A stretch of DNA of 64,000 nucleotides from Ixodes scapularis (GCF_016920785.2 NW_024609884.1:79636311-79700310), one strand, 5' to 3'; positions 32,309 through 44,741 are shown, numbered from the stretch's first letter. Notes: generated from the sequence alone by a model not told the origin. A program made the numbers and translations.

Positions 32309-34627
32309 AGCCCGCGTTCTACCAATTTTGGAAGCTCCCTTGTAGCCATCTCCTCTCCGCATTTTTTTATTTATTTTTTTTTTTGGGGGGGGGGGGGGGG
32401 GGGGAGGGGAAGGGGGGGGTGATGGGGGAAGAGTTTAGCGAAGCCCGTTGTTCAGAGATCCGCCGCCGAGACGTGCGAAGGCTACCGTCGCCGCCAAGTT
32501 GCGAAAGGACGGCATGCTCATTATTTATTCCAGTCTCGCGCCTTCGGGAATCCCGCGAGGTGCTGAAAGCTAACGACTGATCCCGGCGTCCCGTGGCCCG
32601 TGCGGACGAATCGAGCAGTGTGGGGCAGCGCGGGAAAATGGGGGGTCCCCTCTTTAAAATGCGGACAGCGTCGCGCTCCGCCGTCAAATCGTTCCTTCGG
32701 AATCGGGAACGGCGCGGCGGGGAGACTCGGACTCCGGCGGCGGCAAGTGTTTGGAGCGGCGGTATCGGCCTGCGGTTTCCCGTGCCGCCGCGGCTCTTGA
32801 CAACTGCTGACGGAAAGCGGTCCCTGGTTCTAGCGTTGCAATGCCTCGCTCGGTGACGGCGGCTTGCACGAAGCCGCGACGGGAGACAGCTGTTCCTGGG
32901 CACCACCTCCAGCAAGGGAGGGACCGCAATTCAACTTCCTAGAGTTGAGAGCGAGATCGTGCCCGAGGAGATCTTGAGGTGGTTTCACTCATTGGAGGAG
33001 GTCGACTGTCAACTTTCCGCCTCACACGCAAATAAATAATGCTTGCTCAGTTCACTTTTTAGTTGCTGAGCCTCGTTTGAGTCGACTGACAGCTCAAAGC
33101 GCGTGTGCCTCCCTGTCGTAAAGCAAGGAAGTCCAAAGACGCTTTTCATGAAAACACGTTCCAGGTGGAAAGTGCTTTGTAGTCGAGTAACTATAGAGTT
33201 CATACACGTTTTTATGCAAACGTGGCAATATTTTTCAAAGCGCTCGTTGTATGCAATCGCGAAATACTTTTCGCCACAGAGCGGATGCAATGCTCGTTGG
33301 AGTGGTCGCTCTCAAAGTTATAGTTTTGACAGCCGTCCGGCAGATGAGGCTGGGAGAGGCACCGTCATGATATGATAAACCACCACCGAGCCGACGGGAG
33401 GGAGCCCCATAAGAGACGTCGTTTTTCCACGCTGTTGCCGGGGCCACGGCCCCGCGCCAGCCCAGCCGTGGCACCGAGACCAGACAAAGTGCACGGACAA
33501 GGAGAGGGGGAAGGCTGTTGAATTCGCGGGCGGGGTTCGGGCTGCGGTCGGGGAGCAGGCGTGGCTGCCCGTTAGCCGACCGGGGTCACTTGCCAGCCTG
33601 GAGGGTTCGATCCCCGCGCGCAAAGGAAGCACCCCGCGGCTTCAATTTTCTTGCGGGCTCCAGACACAGGAGCAGCCCTCCCCAAGGAACCCCACGCCGG
33701 GCCGCCTCGATCGATGCCCTTCCTCCCCCTCAAGAAAAAGAATCACGTGACGGCCATTTCATCCCAGCACGTGGCTAGCTGCGCGGCGCGTGAGTCAGCC
33801 GCCTTTATTGTGCTACTTCCTCGTGTACACATAAGTTATACGAGCGCCCGGGAAGAACAAGCGCCGGCCGCGGGAGGAGCGGTGCGGGGGGAAGCAGACC
33901 GGGGTTTCAGCCGATGGGCTCGTGCCTTCGACGGCCCCGCGAATCGATAGTCGTATCTTAAGTCGGACTCCTTCCTGCACCGCGGCCTTCTGCACTGCCG
34001 CGCCAGGAAATGAAGCGCCAGATGCGCCCGCTGCCTGCGTCGACTAAACTATAGCTGAGAGATGCACTGATCTGCCATCGGGTTCGGCTTCCCAGCGGCA
34101 CATCGACAACGGCCACTTTGAGCACGCCTGCGCGGCTGCAGCATAGCACCGCAGCTCCACGACTAGCGACTGTGTCGGGGAGGACAACAACTTGTCGGGT
34201 CCCAGTGAGAAGTCGTGGGCTTCGAGCGGGACGCGCTATATAGTCATGCTGAGGCATCGACTGTTGACACCAGACTGACAGCTCTTGGCTTCCATGTGTC
34301 GCAGTAGTCGTTTCTACACTCAAGACCTTTCTTCGGTTACCACGCCATTAGGTCGGAAGGAATGAAAGCTAAGGTTCTGCCATGATCAAAAACCTCCTTC
34401 AAAAGGAATTGTTTACGCATAAAAATCTTCAGAAAACAAGTTTAAAAAATAAAAACTGATTACCAGTCCTTTATAGAGAAAGTCTGATCCTCCAGCAAAA
34501 CGCTTTTTTATATCATTTCTTGCCGATCAAAGAACACTATTGCCACTGTCATCACTTTTGCACATCGCAGAGCATACGTGCATGCACATGGCACGCAATA
34601 TGACTTGCTAATATATTTGTCAAACCG

Positions 34628-34628
<1 letters not shown>
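32309..34628. other. Non-coding segment with G run and GC-rich blocks
   Basis: A T run followed by a long interrupted G run at about 32368-32419. GC-rich stretches at 32580-32900 and 33400-33700. A tRNA B-box-like word, GGGTTCGATCCCCGC, occurs at about 33603-33617 without a convincing tRNA around it. Confidence 0.35.

Positions 34629-34687
<59 letters not shown>
34629..34687. repeat. (TA)n microsatellite
   Basis: About 29 uninterrupted TA units. Confidence 0.97.
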
Positions 34688-34689
<2 letters not shown>

Positions 34690-36690
34690 TATTGTTTTTG
34701 TAGGTAAAACATAAACGATGCACGCTTTTTTTCATCGATTCATTTCAAGGTGCACGACCCTTGCGACATGATAGACCAATGTCGACAAGCCAACGAGTTT
34801 TTCGGTAGTGTTGAGCAGAACGGGGACTGTCACCAGATCTTCCAAGTGTGCGTGTCTCAGTGTCGGCTATCAACGCCATCAAATCGTCGGCTCTATCTCA
34901 TCGCCACGTCTTCCTTACTTCGATCTCCTTTGAACTCCAGCACATGGTAGATTGGATAGCAGAAACGTCCAGGCGAACCTCTCTTTTTCCACTGGCAATC
35001 CCCGGTTGGAGGGAGCAGGGCCAAAATGACTTTTAAGAACGTCTTCGTCCGAAAGCGCGTGCGCCACCGACGTCCGCCGGGTTCTTGGCGTGAGTGGAGT
35101 GGTGGTTCGAAGCAGGTCGCATCCGGCCGGCGCAAACAAGGAGCCCGTGGCGTGTGCCCCTGGTCACGCGACGGCATCGATTGCCCGCGCTTTGTCCCAG
35201 CTTCACAGTCGCCTCGGGACACGGGGAGGAAACACTTTCTCGGGAGGAACGACCGCTCGCGGAACCTCGTTAAAAATGCAGGTCTTCCGGCCTTTCCCCC
35301 CCGTGCGCCCGCTTTGTAGTCTCCTGGCCAGCGGTCGGTTCGGTCCCGGGTCCACACTCACCGCGAGCTGAGCCCCGAGACGCGCATCCGCGGCTCGCGG
35401 CCACCGGGCCGGAGAGGAAGAACCGGGTAGGGATCGCTGCTTCGGAGCACCGTGCTTCGGAGGTGGCCGTCTCCTTTGTTGTGCGTGCTAATGGGTGCCC
35501 GGCGAAACGACGTCGCGAGACCCGGTTCCCTGCTCTTACGTAATCATGGGAATCGCGCGGTTTTATGGGCCCCCGTGTCGGCGTCGTGGGACGACCGGAA
35601 CGAAAACAAAAGACAAGGAAGTTTAACCTGCGAAGTTCGTCCCGGCTGGTCTCTGCATATAGGATGAAGGGGCGTCTCTCGTCACTCACAGGATGAAAAC
35701 GGCGTCTTTTTCGAACTCCTCCAGTACGTGCGCGTTGCCTTCCGCCGTGCTAGAGGCGGAGCAACTGCTCCCTGCTATCCTTCCACTGACTATAAGAGAC
35801 ACATCACGTGCGCTTCCGCGGGAAAGATTTGCGACGCAGTGACGGGGCCCTAGAATTAAATAATTAAACTAAATAGACCGATCTCACCAGCAAGTTTCGT
35901 TATGTCACCGCTGTCGCCGTGCATAGTAGGGGGAATTGTAGACTTCCTGCACGCGCGACAACGCCGCTGCTGGTCTGCGCGAGCAGAGCACGAGACGGCA
36001 CGGGCTGCCTTGTGAATGGGCGCCTGCCCACTGGACTAGTCATGACGGCGTCACGCATGCATGGAACGCTTATTGAGAACACTGGACTCCATATCTGAGG
36101 TGATTAGAGCGTGCTTATATTACTAGGCTGCTAAAACCGGTCATCTTGAAGGTGCAGAATGCACGTTGCAAAGAACTATGGAAGCCCGCTGTCAGCACGT
36201 GATTCAGCAGCTAAGCACACAGCTATGGCCACCAGTGAATCCTCCCTATTAAACGTGCCGATATTTGCTTCGATCAGTTATGAGGCGAAATAGGTGTCTG
36301 TTACGGATTGGAAGTTCCGGTCATTCAGCGAACGCAGATTGCCAATATACGATTAGAGTACTTTCGGTTAACACACCACAGTGCTATAGTCCTTCTGGAT
36401 TAAATAAATGACAGCCAGTGTTTAGTAGAAAAGGCATTTTTCTTTCATTGATATCGCCAAGGTACGTCTCAATGCTAAGGTCTTTATAGATACCGAGTCA
36501 CAGCTAACTTAGCGAAAACCTCTCACGAACACTGCATAAAGTCGCGCGCAATCTCAGTGACATTTCACATCGCCCCACGGTAAGGCATATGTATACACCC
36601 TCGATTACAAGTTTAGAACATAACCGACAGGCGTATCGTATTCCCAACCATAACGATGGGAATACACCTTTGTTTCTATTGTTCAGCGAC
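34688..36690. other. Non-coding segment, no gene seen
   Basis: 35040-35660 is CpG-rich with overlapping frames. The remainder has ordinary composition. Nothing recognised. Confidence 0.35.
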
Positions 36691-36699
36691 CTCTTGGCG

Positions 36700-36790
36700 A
36701 TGGGTGGATGGATGGATGAATAGATACGGCCGAACCCTTTAAATCGGGCAGCGGCTAGCGCCACCTAGCGGCGCAAGCTGTCGCCCAGCC
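36700..36790 (-). repeat. Possible LINE 3' end with (ATCC)n tail
   Basis: A short TGGA array (36703-36719) abuts ATACGGCCGAACCCTTTAAA and GGCTAGCGCCACCTAGCGGC. The layout suggests the 3' end of a minus-strand LINE with a simple-repeat tail, a junction I associate with tick genomes. No coding part is attached, so this is tentative. Confidence 0.35.
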
Positions 36791-38382
36791 AAATTGACGG
36801 CACCTAGAGGCTAATACAGAAGGCTGTGGCGGCAGGTTCGCTCGCCAGCCTTCTGGAGCGAATCAGATATTCGCAGCCCTTTACGGTCTAACGACAAAGC
36901 CGTGAAAGAAGGTTCGAAAACACGTAAGGAAAGTCGCCAATAGCAGCAACGAACTGCCGCGCCCCAACCCTCTCTCCGCGCACCGACGTCGCAAAAACAA
37001 CAGCGGCAGCAGCAGCAGCAGAAACGGTGTTGGAAGAATCAGTCGGCGCGTGCTGAGGCTCCCGATTGTTCGTCCCTCGAACCGCGACCTTAAGGAAGGG
37101 GCGGCACGCGACTCACGCTCGCAGAAGGTGGGCTGAGCTCTCCCTCAAAAGCGGACGCGGAGGAGTCCGTTGCCCTGGCAACACTTCCGCTCCTGAGATG
37201 CACGCGGCGCACGCAAGTCAGCATGCAAACGACACGGGACACCACCACCGCACGCGGGGCTCATCCCGATGCAGAAAAGACTTGGCTGCGCGTCCCCCAC
37301 CGTCAAGCAATCAATACGAGGGAGCTCCTGCGCTCTCCCGTGCGTCGGAGGGCCCAGCCGCCGCCGAGACAATGGGAAGCTCCCCACGAAAGCGGCGTTC
37401 CTTTATCGTCGCCCTTAGGAAGCGCTCGGCGAGGGTCCTTGGCGAAGTCAAGGCTCGTTCCCGAGGGCACGCTCGAACAAAGCTCGAGAAGCAAGACATA
37501 ACGGGGAAAGCGAACAGGTGGCTCTCCAGGGGCGTTGTCGATTTATTATTCCGTCTAACGAGAATACGGTTTGCGGCTTACTTGGGGTCGCTCGACGCGC
37601 TGTTTCCTTGCTCTGTATCATTACGTTGAATTTCGGGACCATTGATTTTGTATACTTGAGCGTCGCTCCCACCTCCGGGCTCCATCACAAAAAAAAAAAA
37701 AAAAAGTTACGCGGGATTGTAAAAAAAAAAAGTAATCATTTTATTGCGGTGATGTATGGTGCTGTGCGTTTTGAAAGTGGGAAGAACACCAATTGAGGTG
37801 GCAAAAATAACGATTAAATTTCAACTCAGTGAGTGTCGGCATGAAAGAAGCAATTCGCGCGTCATTTTACGCCGGTGAAGATCGTGGAAATATTTCTGTT
37901 TAGAGACTAGTAACGATTCGCGTCGAGCTTGAAAGAAGACACCTGGCAAGCTGAGCTCTCGACCCTCCAAATAAAGGTCATGTCATTTTCGGGGTCATTT
38001 TTGTTACACTCACCGCGTAAATCGTATGAAAGGAGTAAACTAGGGTAGAACTACGGTTTTTAGAACGATTAGGACGCAGCCGCGTGAGCAGAGCTTTAAA
38101 GTAGCGGCACAAACGACTGCGTCTCACCGTAACAAAAACGTTCCATGCTGGGATTGAGAAAAAAAAAATCCTTTATCCTTAACGGCTGCTCCTAACCTTT
38201 GAAAAGAGGCAATTTACTCAGTGTGATGAGTCACGAATGCAGGGTCGTGGTAGCGTTAAGAAATTCATCACGCGAACCGCAGTGAACCGTTAACAATCCT
38301 GCCATTGCTCTTTTTAAAATCTGTCGTTGAGCTCGTCGGAGCGAAGAAGAGGTTCATCAACACTGAAAGGACTTTGAATGTA
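36791..38382. other. Non-coding segment, no gene seen
   Basis: Short CAG-type runs at about 37002-37020 and a GC-rich stretch at 37060-37480 with overlapping frames (187 codons plus, 62-92 codons in others). No recognised product. Confidence 0.35.
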
Positions 38383-38417
38383 GCAGCGCACACAAATGCG
38401 GCATTTGTGTGCGCTGC
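38383..38417. repeat. Near-perfect 35-bp palindrome
   Basis: Arms GCAGCGCACACAAATGC and GCATTTGTGTGCGCTGC are exact reverse complements, 17 bp each with a single central G. Confidence 0.9.
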
Positions 38418-39124
38418 GGCAGTTCGCGCTACGCCTTGTCAAATCGAAGGCCGCAATCGGCACGGGGGCCTGCCTGGCTTTCCCGCACAGCAGCTGTGTT
38501 GTATAAAAAGCGCACTCAACGAAGCCAAGCAACTTGCTCCTACCGGCTCCGAAGAATGCGAATACGTTCGCGGTTCCGCAGCGGAAACACAAGCACACGG
38601 AGCGAAAATTAGGTAGCATAAAATTTATGTTTTAAGATTCGCCTACGTTTATCAAAAGGACGCGGCAATGTCGTTATTAGACTATGTTTTGTGAAAGAGA
38701 CAAACGAGGTAATTTTCGCCTCGAGTTCGAAGCGCATTGCCAACATCTTGGAAGACTGCATACCGAGGTCCATCCGACACACATAAGAGTAACCATCTCA
38801 GAATTTGGTTGACCCTGTTCTACTTCCACCCGTACGAACGTCGCAAGCCTCCAAAAACAGTTTAATAAAAAAAAGACTTTCTTTTTTTCTTTTTTAGTGG
38901 ACGATTGTGCAGCGTTTAGCGTAATTATATCTTAGTTACCAGTTTTGTTACAAAAAGAGGAAGCAGAACTAAGATGAGCGGTTCAAAAACCTACCGCGAA
39001 AAGCTTGGAAAGACACTTAAGACCGATAACCTGTAAGAATGCGAAAGCATTCCTACACGCAGTGCCTTTCTACAAGCAGCGCGCCATCTCTTCCTTTTCC
39101 ACACGGCGCTCCGGCGGTGACATC

Positions 39125-39253
39125 AAGCTCCTCCTCCTCCCCTCCCCTCCCTTCCCTCCCCCTCCCCCCTCCCCCCTCCCCCTCCCTCCCTCCCTCCCTC
39201 CCTCCCTCCCTCCCTCCCTCCTCCTCCTCCCCCCCCCCCCCCCCCCCCCCCCT
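39125..39253. repeat. Polypyrimidine tract, about 125 bp
   Basis: CTC, CCCT and (CTCC)n arrays end in a C run of about 24. The plus strand is almost wholly pyrimidine. Such tracts can adopt triplex, G-quadruplex or i-motif structures and confuse assembly. The frames through it are Pro/Ser or Gly/Arg homopolymers, not proteins. Confidence 0.92.
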
Positions 39254-39434
39254 GTGAAGGCGCGGCGGGGAGCTCCACGGCTTCCGTGACGATGCATCTG
39301 CGTTGCTGTGCTTTTCTTTGTGTTTTATTTCTGAGGCGCGTCCGCTCTGACCTTGAGCGAAGCCGGCTTCCACGACGAAGCATCTGATATGACGCGTCGC
39401 AGCCAATGGGAATCTAAGGCTCGTTTTGCTGCTA

Positions 39435-39748
39435 CACTCTAAAAAAAGTGTGTGCGTCTACTTTCACGCACATCACTCGGAGAGCCAATCACCGCAGCTT
39501 ACGGAGGCAGCTCAGCGAATGAAGATGCCGAAACGTATATTTTTAAACCAAAAAACGCAGTCTGAGTTGTGACATTAAGCAATGCAAGCGTGACGTTTTG
39601 GATTGCTTAATGTCACAACTCAGACTGCGTTTTTTGATCTCAATATATGTTTCGGCATCGTCATTCGCTGAGCTGCCTCAGTAAGTCGCGGTGATTGGCT
39701 CTCCGAGTGTTGTGCTGGAAAGCAGACGCACGGGCTTTTTTTAGACTG
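39435..39748. mobile_element. 314-bp hairpin MITE with TA target
   Basis: Arms of about 150 bp face each other across a loop of about 16 nt near 39590. The ends are CACTCTAAAAAAAG and, from the right, CAGTCTAAAAAAAG, each flanked by TA. Inner arms share CAGTCTGAGTTGTGACATTA. The TA duplication fits Tc1/mariner-like or related transposases. It has no coding capacity, and the arm similarity suggests a fairly young insertion. Confidence 0.85.
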
Positions 39749-40266
39749 TACAGACGACGCCGGCTTCGCTTGGTGGGACCAGTTAATGCTTTCGCATTAA
39801 AAATATTATAACTGCTTCGAAGGGCAACTGAAAAAAAAAAGATAAAGCTGGAAATAATGACGCCAATAATTCGCAGATGGGAATCATGACGTCCCGTGAG
39901 CACGAAAAAAAAAATAAGAAAGAAACTACAATTAAGATTTGGAGAAACAATTGAAACAGTACTATCTACATTCACTCAGTAGCTAATGAGTAGGTGGTCC
40001 CGCGGAAGCAGCAGAAATGGTCCCTTTATATATATAGTTTCAATTTAACAAAGACAAGAAAATTATCTCGACTTCTGATTTCCATGATTTTCTACTTAAA
40101 GACCGACGTACACTTCGCGCTTTCCACTTTTGCCCACCTCCTCCTTTTCTGTAACCTCTCCACTGTTTTACCTTGCCCCAACTTGACTCCCCTTGCAGGT
40201 TAGAAGAGGGGGAGCGCTCAAAGGATAATCTCGCTTGCGAGAAACCGAGGTTGCACGTCTGCCTTT
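39749..40266. other. Non-coding segment, no gene seen
   Basis: AT-leaning sequence with short A runs. Nothing recognised. Confidence 0.4.
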
Positions 40267-40482
40267 AAGGTTGGTTCACACACTTGCGTGGGTCCGACCG
40301 GGTCCGACTGCAGCGGCTTGCGACGTGCGGGTTGCTATGACGACTGCTGCATCGCCTCCATCAAAATGGGGTTAAAAACGGGTATGTTCGAGCCGACGCA
40401 GCAGTTGCACTAGCAACCCGTACGTCGAGAGCCGCTGCAGTTGCACTCGGTCGAACTCGACGCAAGTGTGTGAATCGCCCTT
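40267..40482. mobile_element. TTCACACACTTG-type MITE, copy A
   Basis: 216 bp. Ends are AAGGTTGGTTCACACACTTG and, from the right, AAGGGCGATTCACACACTTG. Inner arms share TCCGACCGGGT/CGACCGAGTGC and GCAGCGGCT-type words. The same family recurs at 59807-60003. There is no open frame. The target duplication is unclear. Confidence 0.82.
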
Positions 40483-42960
40483 TACTCACAAGACAGCCGG
40501 TTCACCGAAAAAAAGTTTTGTCGCGCGGCCTTCTGAACACATGTGCCAAAGTAAGCCCGCCTTAGCGTCTTGCTTCCCTCAAATTTCCCTGAGATTTGCG
40601 ATACTTCGGTCGAGCAAGCTACCAATTAGTGCCCGACCCTTCCGGGCTGCGCCGATCTCTCCGGGAGGCTCGCTTTTGGCCCCGTCGGAGGACAGCCTGG
40701 ATCGTCTTTCTGCGCCGTCACCCCGAGAGGAAGGACGCGGCGAGGCGGCAATTTCGGGCTGCCGTCACACAGCCGAGAGACGAAGCCCGGAGGCCGAGCT
40801 CGGCCGGGTATTGATTGCCGCCCCGACCCCCGCGAGCGAGCGCGCGCTCATTGAGTATAGTGGGGCCTTCTTTTTGTCTCCACGAGAGCGCTGGGCATGC
40901 CACCGGGGCTCCGGCACGCCAAGCTCCCAATTACGGAGAACCTGGTCGCGTGCCTGATGGCATGAACATCGCGCAGCCTCGCGACGTCTTGCGCTGCGCC
41001 CCGACATGCGGCGCTTCGTGTTACCGGCTGAGAAATGGGCGGCGATATTGCGCGGCGCCGTCGGGCCGCCAGCGACGTGATCCCGCGTTTGCTTATTGAA
41101 TCCCGTCCCTTCATTAATTCCTGGCCTCTCCGCGCGTCCCTCCTCCGGTGCTGAGCGCGCTCGCCCCACACGCTCGCCTCGCATCGCGCACTTGTTCTTA
41201 GTCGCGCTGCGCGACTGCAAGCGGCGCGCGGGATCGGACGGGACGGAAGCCGCATCATCGTTTTCCTCGCAGTCGTGTTTGGGTTCCGGCGACCCGCGGG
41301 GCCGCGCACTCGTTGTAATTAGAGCGCACGCGCATTAGCGGAGAGCGCGCGCCGCGGGTCCGCAAATATGGGCGCGCGTGAGGGCTCGCCTGATTACCTC
41401 GTGGCAAACGTCGCCGGCAGCTTTCCCTCGCCTGCCCACCGCAACTAGGCGGATTTCGTACTCGCGTAATGTCCGCCTCGCTCGCAGTCTTCCTCAGAAT
41501 TCCTTCCCCAAATTGCCGGCAGTGGCGAGCAATCCAGAAGCACGCGCGAGCGAGAAGTTTTCCCACCGGGCACCCCCAAACTTCCTTTGGTTTCGACTCT
41601 GTTTTCATCTTTGGATAGTTATCTATTGCCAGACGGCTCGCAGTGCGAGAAACGCTGGGTCCTCATTCTCCCCGCAGAAACGGGAGCTCACGGTCCGAGG
41701 AGTAATCTAGGCTCCCTCCCGGGGAGCCGAAGCCCGAGGGAGGTTCCTTCCTACGCCGAGCACAGCAGCTGTGCTCGGGGCTTCGGTCGAGTGAAGGCTC
41801 GCGAGAAAGCGGCTCGCCTGTACAGACCATGCCCGTAGCCGGGGGCCGAGGCGGTACTCCGCGCACTGTTCCGGACAACGCTATCCTCCTGGATTCGGCC
41901 GTTTGCTCGCTGTCCCGGGGGCTTCTTGCCGGACCCGACATTCGAGGCCGGCTAACGGTCTCCTCCAGGCGGTCTGAACGACTCCTTGGACACATCGAGC
42001 AGCCCCGCTGCACTGCCTGCGCATAAGTCCGTATCCTACCTTCGGCGATCAGGCAGCTCTGGCGGAGGCTCTATAAACGGGTGTGGGTGGGAGAACATCT
42101 CGCGTGCGACCTCTACGTATACTCCAACACTCAAACGTGTTTTCTAGTCATGTCGTGAATTTATAACCTCAGAACTTTCGACATTCTCGTTGTGTAAGCA
42201 TTTCCAACTTCTGCCTACGGAAAATCCTAGAAAGCTAAATTCAGGAACAATGATGATCTGAGGGGCGTCCAGTAAATATCCGGAGTGATTTTATTTCTAG
42301 TCAACTAGGACAGCTTAATTAAAATTACCTGTAATTTTTCTCGACTTAGTCCCCTGCTACTGCAATCGGACAAAAAAGTCCGCTCTTGCCACTTTTTGGT
42401 CAAACTTCAGTTGTTTTGGCACCCATCGAGTGGAAACTGTACAAAAACTGAAGTGATCTCTGATTATACTGTCCCATAACTTTTACATATGCCAGTAGCG
42501 ATCGCGACTTTTCGTACACAAACGTGCCGCCCATTCAAAATCACGTGTGCGACACAGTGTATGGCTTCACTTGTATACTATAGCACTTTTCGTCCGGTCT
42601 TCACCGAGGTTATCCTCGACAGATTCATGACATCAACAATATAATTAACACCATTTAAACACTAATGAACGTGCAACAGTCGGTTCTCCAAATACACGTT
42701 ACAGCTGACGATGAATTTTAGCGAGCTTTGAACCTTCCTTCGCAAGAAATTTCATGTCCACACGCTGTTCCCGGAAGGGAGTCAACAGGTTCGACGCCTT
42801 CTCGAATAACACAGGGTGGGAAAACAGTTTATCCTCGCAAGTTCCACCACCAAATGGCAGGCATATACAGTTCATTTTGCAATACTTACTAAACCCAATT
42901 ACGTTTGTTTTGTGTATTTGGGCCTTATCGGGGGAAATGTCGGGTATTTACTTTATATCT
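40483..42960. other. CpG-rich block then AT-rich DNA, no gene
   Basis: 40560-42030 is strongly CpG-rich and open in many frames on both strands (up to 163 codons) without recognised similarity. 42100-42960 is AT-rich. A promoter-associated CpG island is possible but nothing marks a start site. Confidence 0.35.
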
Positions 42961-43203
42961 ACAGGGTGTTTTACAAACGCTAACTAAATCACTCCTCAAA
43001 AAAAAAAAAATAAAAAAAGATTGAGCAAGTAGTGGTTACTGCCAAAGGGGTTAGAAGAAAAATTAATTAACCTAATTATACAGAGCGTTATTAATATTCC
43101 TAAATCGATGCTTTGGTATAAACCAATAAAACGTCTTGTTTTTTTTTACGGGTGCGTATTTTTTGTTGGTGCGATTTTTCCACCGTTCCGTGAAAAACCC
43201 TGT
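42961..43203. mobile_element. ACAGGGTGTTT-type MITE
   Basis: 243 bp. The left end is ACAGGGTGTTTTAC; the right end, read inward, is ACAGGGTTTTTCACG. A 6-bp direct repeat ATATCT flanks it (42955-42960 and 43204-43209). Elements with ACAGGGTGTTTCAC ends are widespread in arthropods. No coding capacity. Confidence 0.75.
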
Positions 43204-43730
43204 ATATCTCAGTATACATAGCAGAAAGTAAATAAAGTTCAGGTCACCATTCCCCCTCCCCCCTCTTATCTCTCTCATTGCCCTCACTCTGTCCCCTCAT
43301 CTAACGTTAGGTCTTTGCCTAACATTAATTTCAGTCAGCTGTTTTGATATCGCGGGTGTCGGCCCTTGGCTTCCCCTTGAGCGGAGAAATAACCATCAGC
43401 TCATCAATGAAGGAATCTTCGCATTCCTCCGAATGGCGGCAGAAGTGAGTCCGCTCCGACGACCGGGTCCGCTGGGATCGAAGCCCGCGTTGGTGGAGCA
43501 GCTGCCAATAATTGCGGACTCATTTGGAAGGAGCACTCGAAGCGCCGTTAATCTCCGCCCTGAATATTTTCTTTCTGAGACGTCAAGCGCATCCGCACCC
43601 GCAGCCTTCGTCCCATTATCGCCGCTCTACGGCAGAGCACCCGTGGAGAGGAGGACAACTTGAGCGCCCTTACTGTGGGGACGGCTCCAAAGACGCTTCT
43701 CACCGACTGGTGAATTTCGGCTCCAACGCA
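43204..43730. other. Non-coding segment, no gene seen
   Basis: Short frames at 43433-43663 and 43512-43799 are not recognised; the second runs into a (TA)n tract. Confidence 0.4.
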
Positions 43731-43925
43731 TATATATATATATATATATATTGGGCATGGTGGCTTAGGAGCCAAGGGGCCGAAGGCATATATATATAAC
43801 GAACTCGCGGTACGAAACAACGAAGAGCGGAAGTTTAGCCGTTTCGCCGAGAGACTGTTAAACTTCCGCCGTTTGTTGTCTCTCACCGTGACTTTTTTAC
43901 TTCGTTATATATATATATATATATA
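43731..43925. mobile_element. Small MITE embedded in (TA)n tracts
   Basis: (TA)n tracts at 43731-43751, 43788-43798 and 43906-43925 bracket a segment of about 107 bp whose ends are AACGAAC and, from the right, AACGAAG. Its inner arms pair GCGGAAGTTTA with TAAACTTCCGC. The layout fits a TA-targeting element inserted into TA microsatellite, or one that generates TA arrays at its edges. Confidence 0.6.
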
Positions 43926-44584
43926 ACTTTGAGCAGATCCCGTTATTACGGTTTAAGAAGGGATTTGTAACCTCGTGAAAATAGACAGGTTGCACAACAG
44001 AAGAACGATCCGTGGATTGACGTTTCTGTGTAGGATCGTCAATGGTACAATTGATTTACCAGCGCTACTACGTCACGTCTCCTTGCGCGTTCCTCGTAGG
44101 GTCTAGCAGACTTTACTTCTTTTGTTTTAACCTTCTGATTTATTTCATTCAGTACCCATGACACGCCTTTAATTGACGTATAACTACAGATTTGTGGGAC
44201 CGTTAGCCTAGATATTTTGATGAAGAGCGTATGTTGAGAAAATTTGTTGCTACCATTGTTTCATCCTAACTTTCCAATTTGTTTTTATCGTATCCGAAGA
44301 ATTTGACTACTGTCTGACATTGATAAGTGCAGCACTGAGGATGCGTCAAGCTGTCTGTGGGTCACTCAAAATAAATAAATAAATAAATGAGCTTTATATA
44401 CGCAAAAAGAAGTATAAATATATGACACCTTTTGTCTTATCCGTGCAGCATGTATAAAGTTGGCCAGATGTTTCGCAATCTTTACGTGGAGCAGGCTCGC
44501 TTGAAGCCAGGACGAGTGAAACCCAATTTATCCTGGTTACAAGCGTTTTGCTTTTTAGTCGACGCCGCACAATAGGATATTTGC
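43926..44584. other. Non-coding segment, no gene seen
   Basis: Contains an (AAAT)n run at about 44370-44389. Nothing else recognised. Confidence 0.4.
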
Positions 44585-44741
44585 TCCACGGAGCGAATAT
44601 GCGGCAAACAACCGACGAACTTCGCTTAGCGGCCTATCATCCGCTTTGCGTGCGACCTGAACAGTCACTGTAGTGGCGCAGAGCGAAGGCTGCCGGTCGG
44701 TTCAAATTCGTCGCTTGACCGAAGCATATTCGTTCCACCAA
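44585..44741. mobile_element. GGAGCGAATATGCGGC-type MITE, copy 1
   Basis: The left arm GGAGCGAATATGCGGC continues to CGACGAACTTCG. The right arm, inverted, reads GGAACGAATATGCTTCGG and AAGCGACGAATTTG. A second copy lies at 58615-58754. No coding capacity. Confidence 0.72.

Noticed and set aside
33530..33625. tRNA gene at GGGTTCGATCCCCGC
   Set aside because: The B-box word is good, but no A box at proper spacing and no closed acceptor or anticodon stem could be drawn.
39005..39406. Pro-rich and Gly/Arg-rich frames
   Set aside because: They are translations of the CT-rich simple tract on the two strands.
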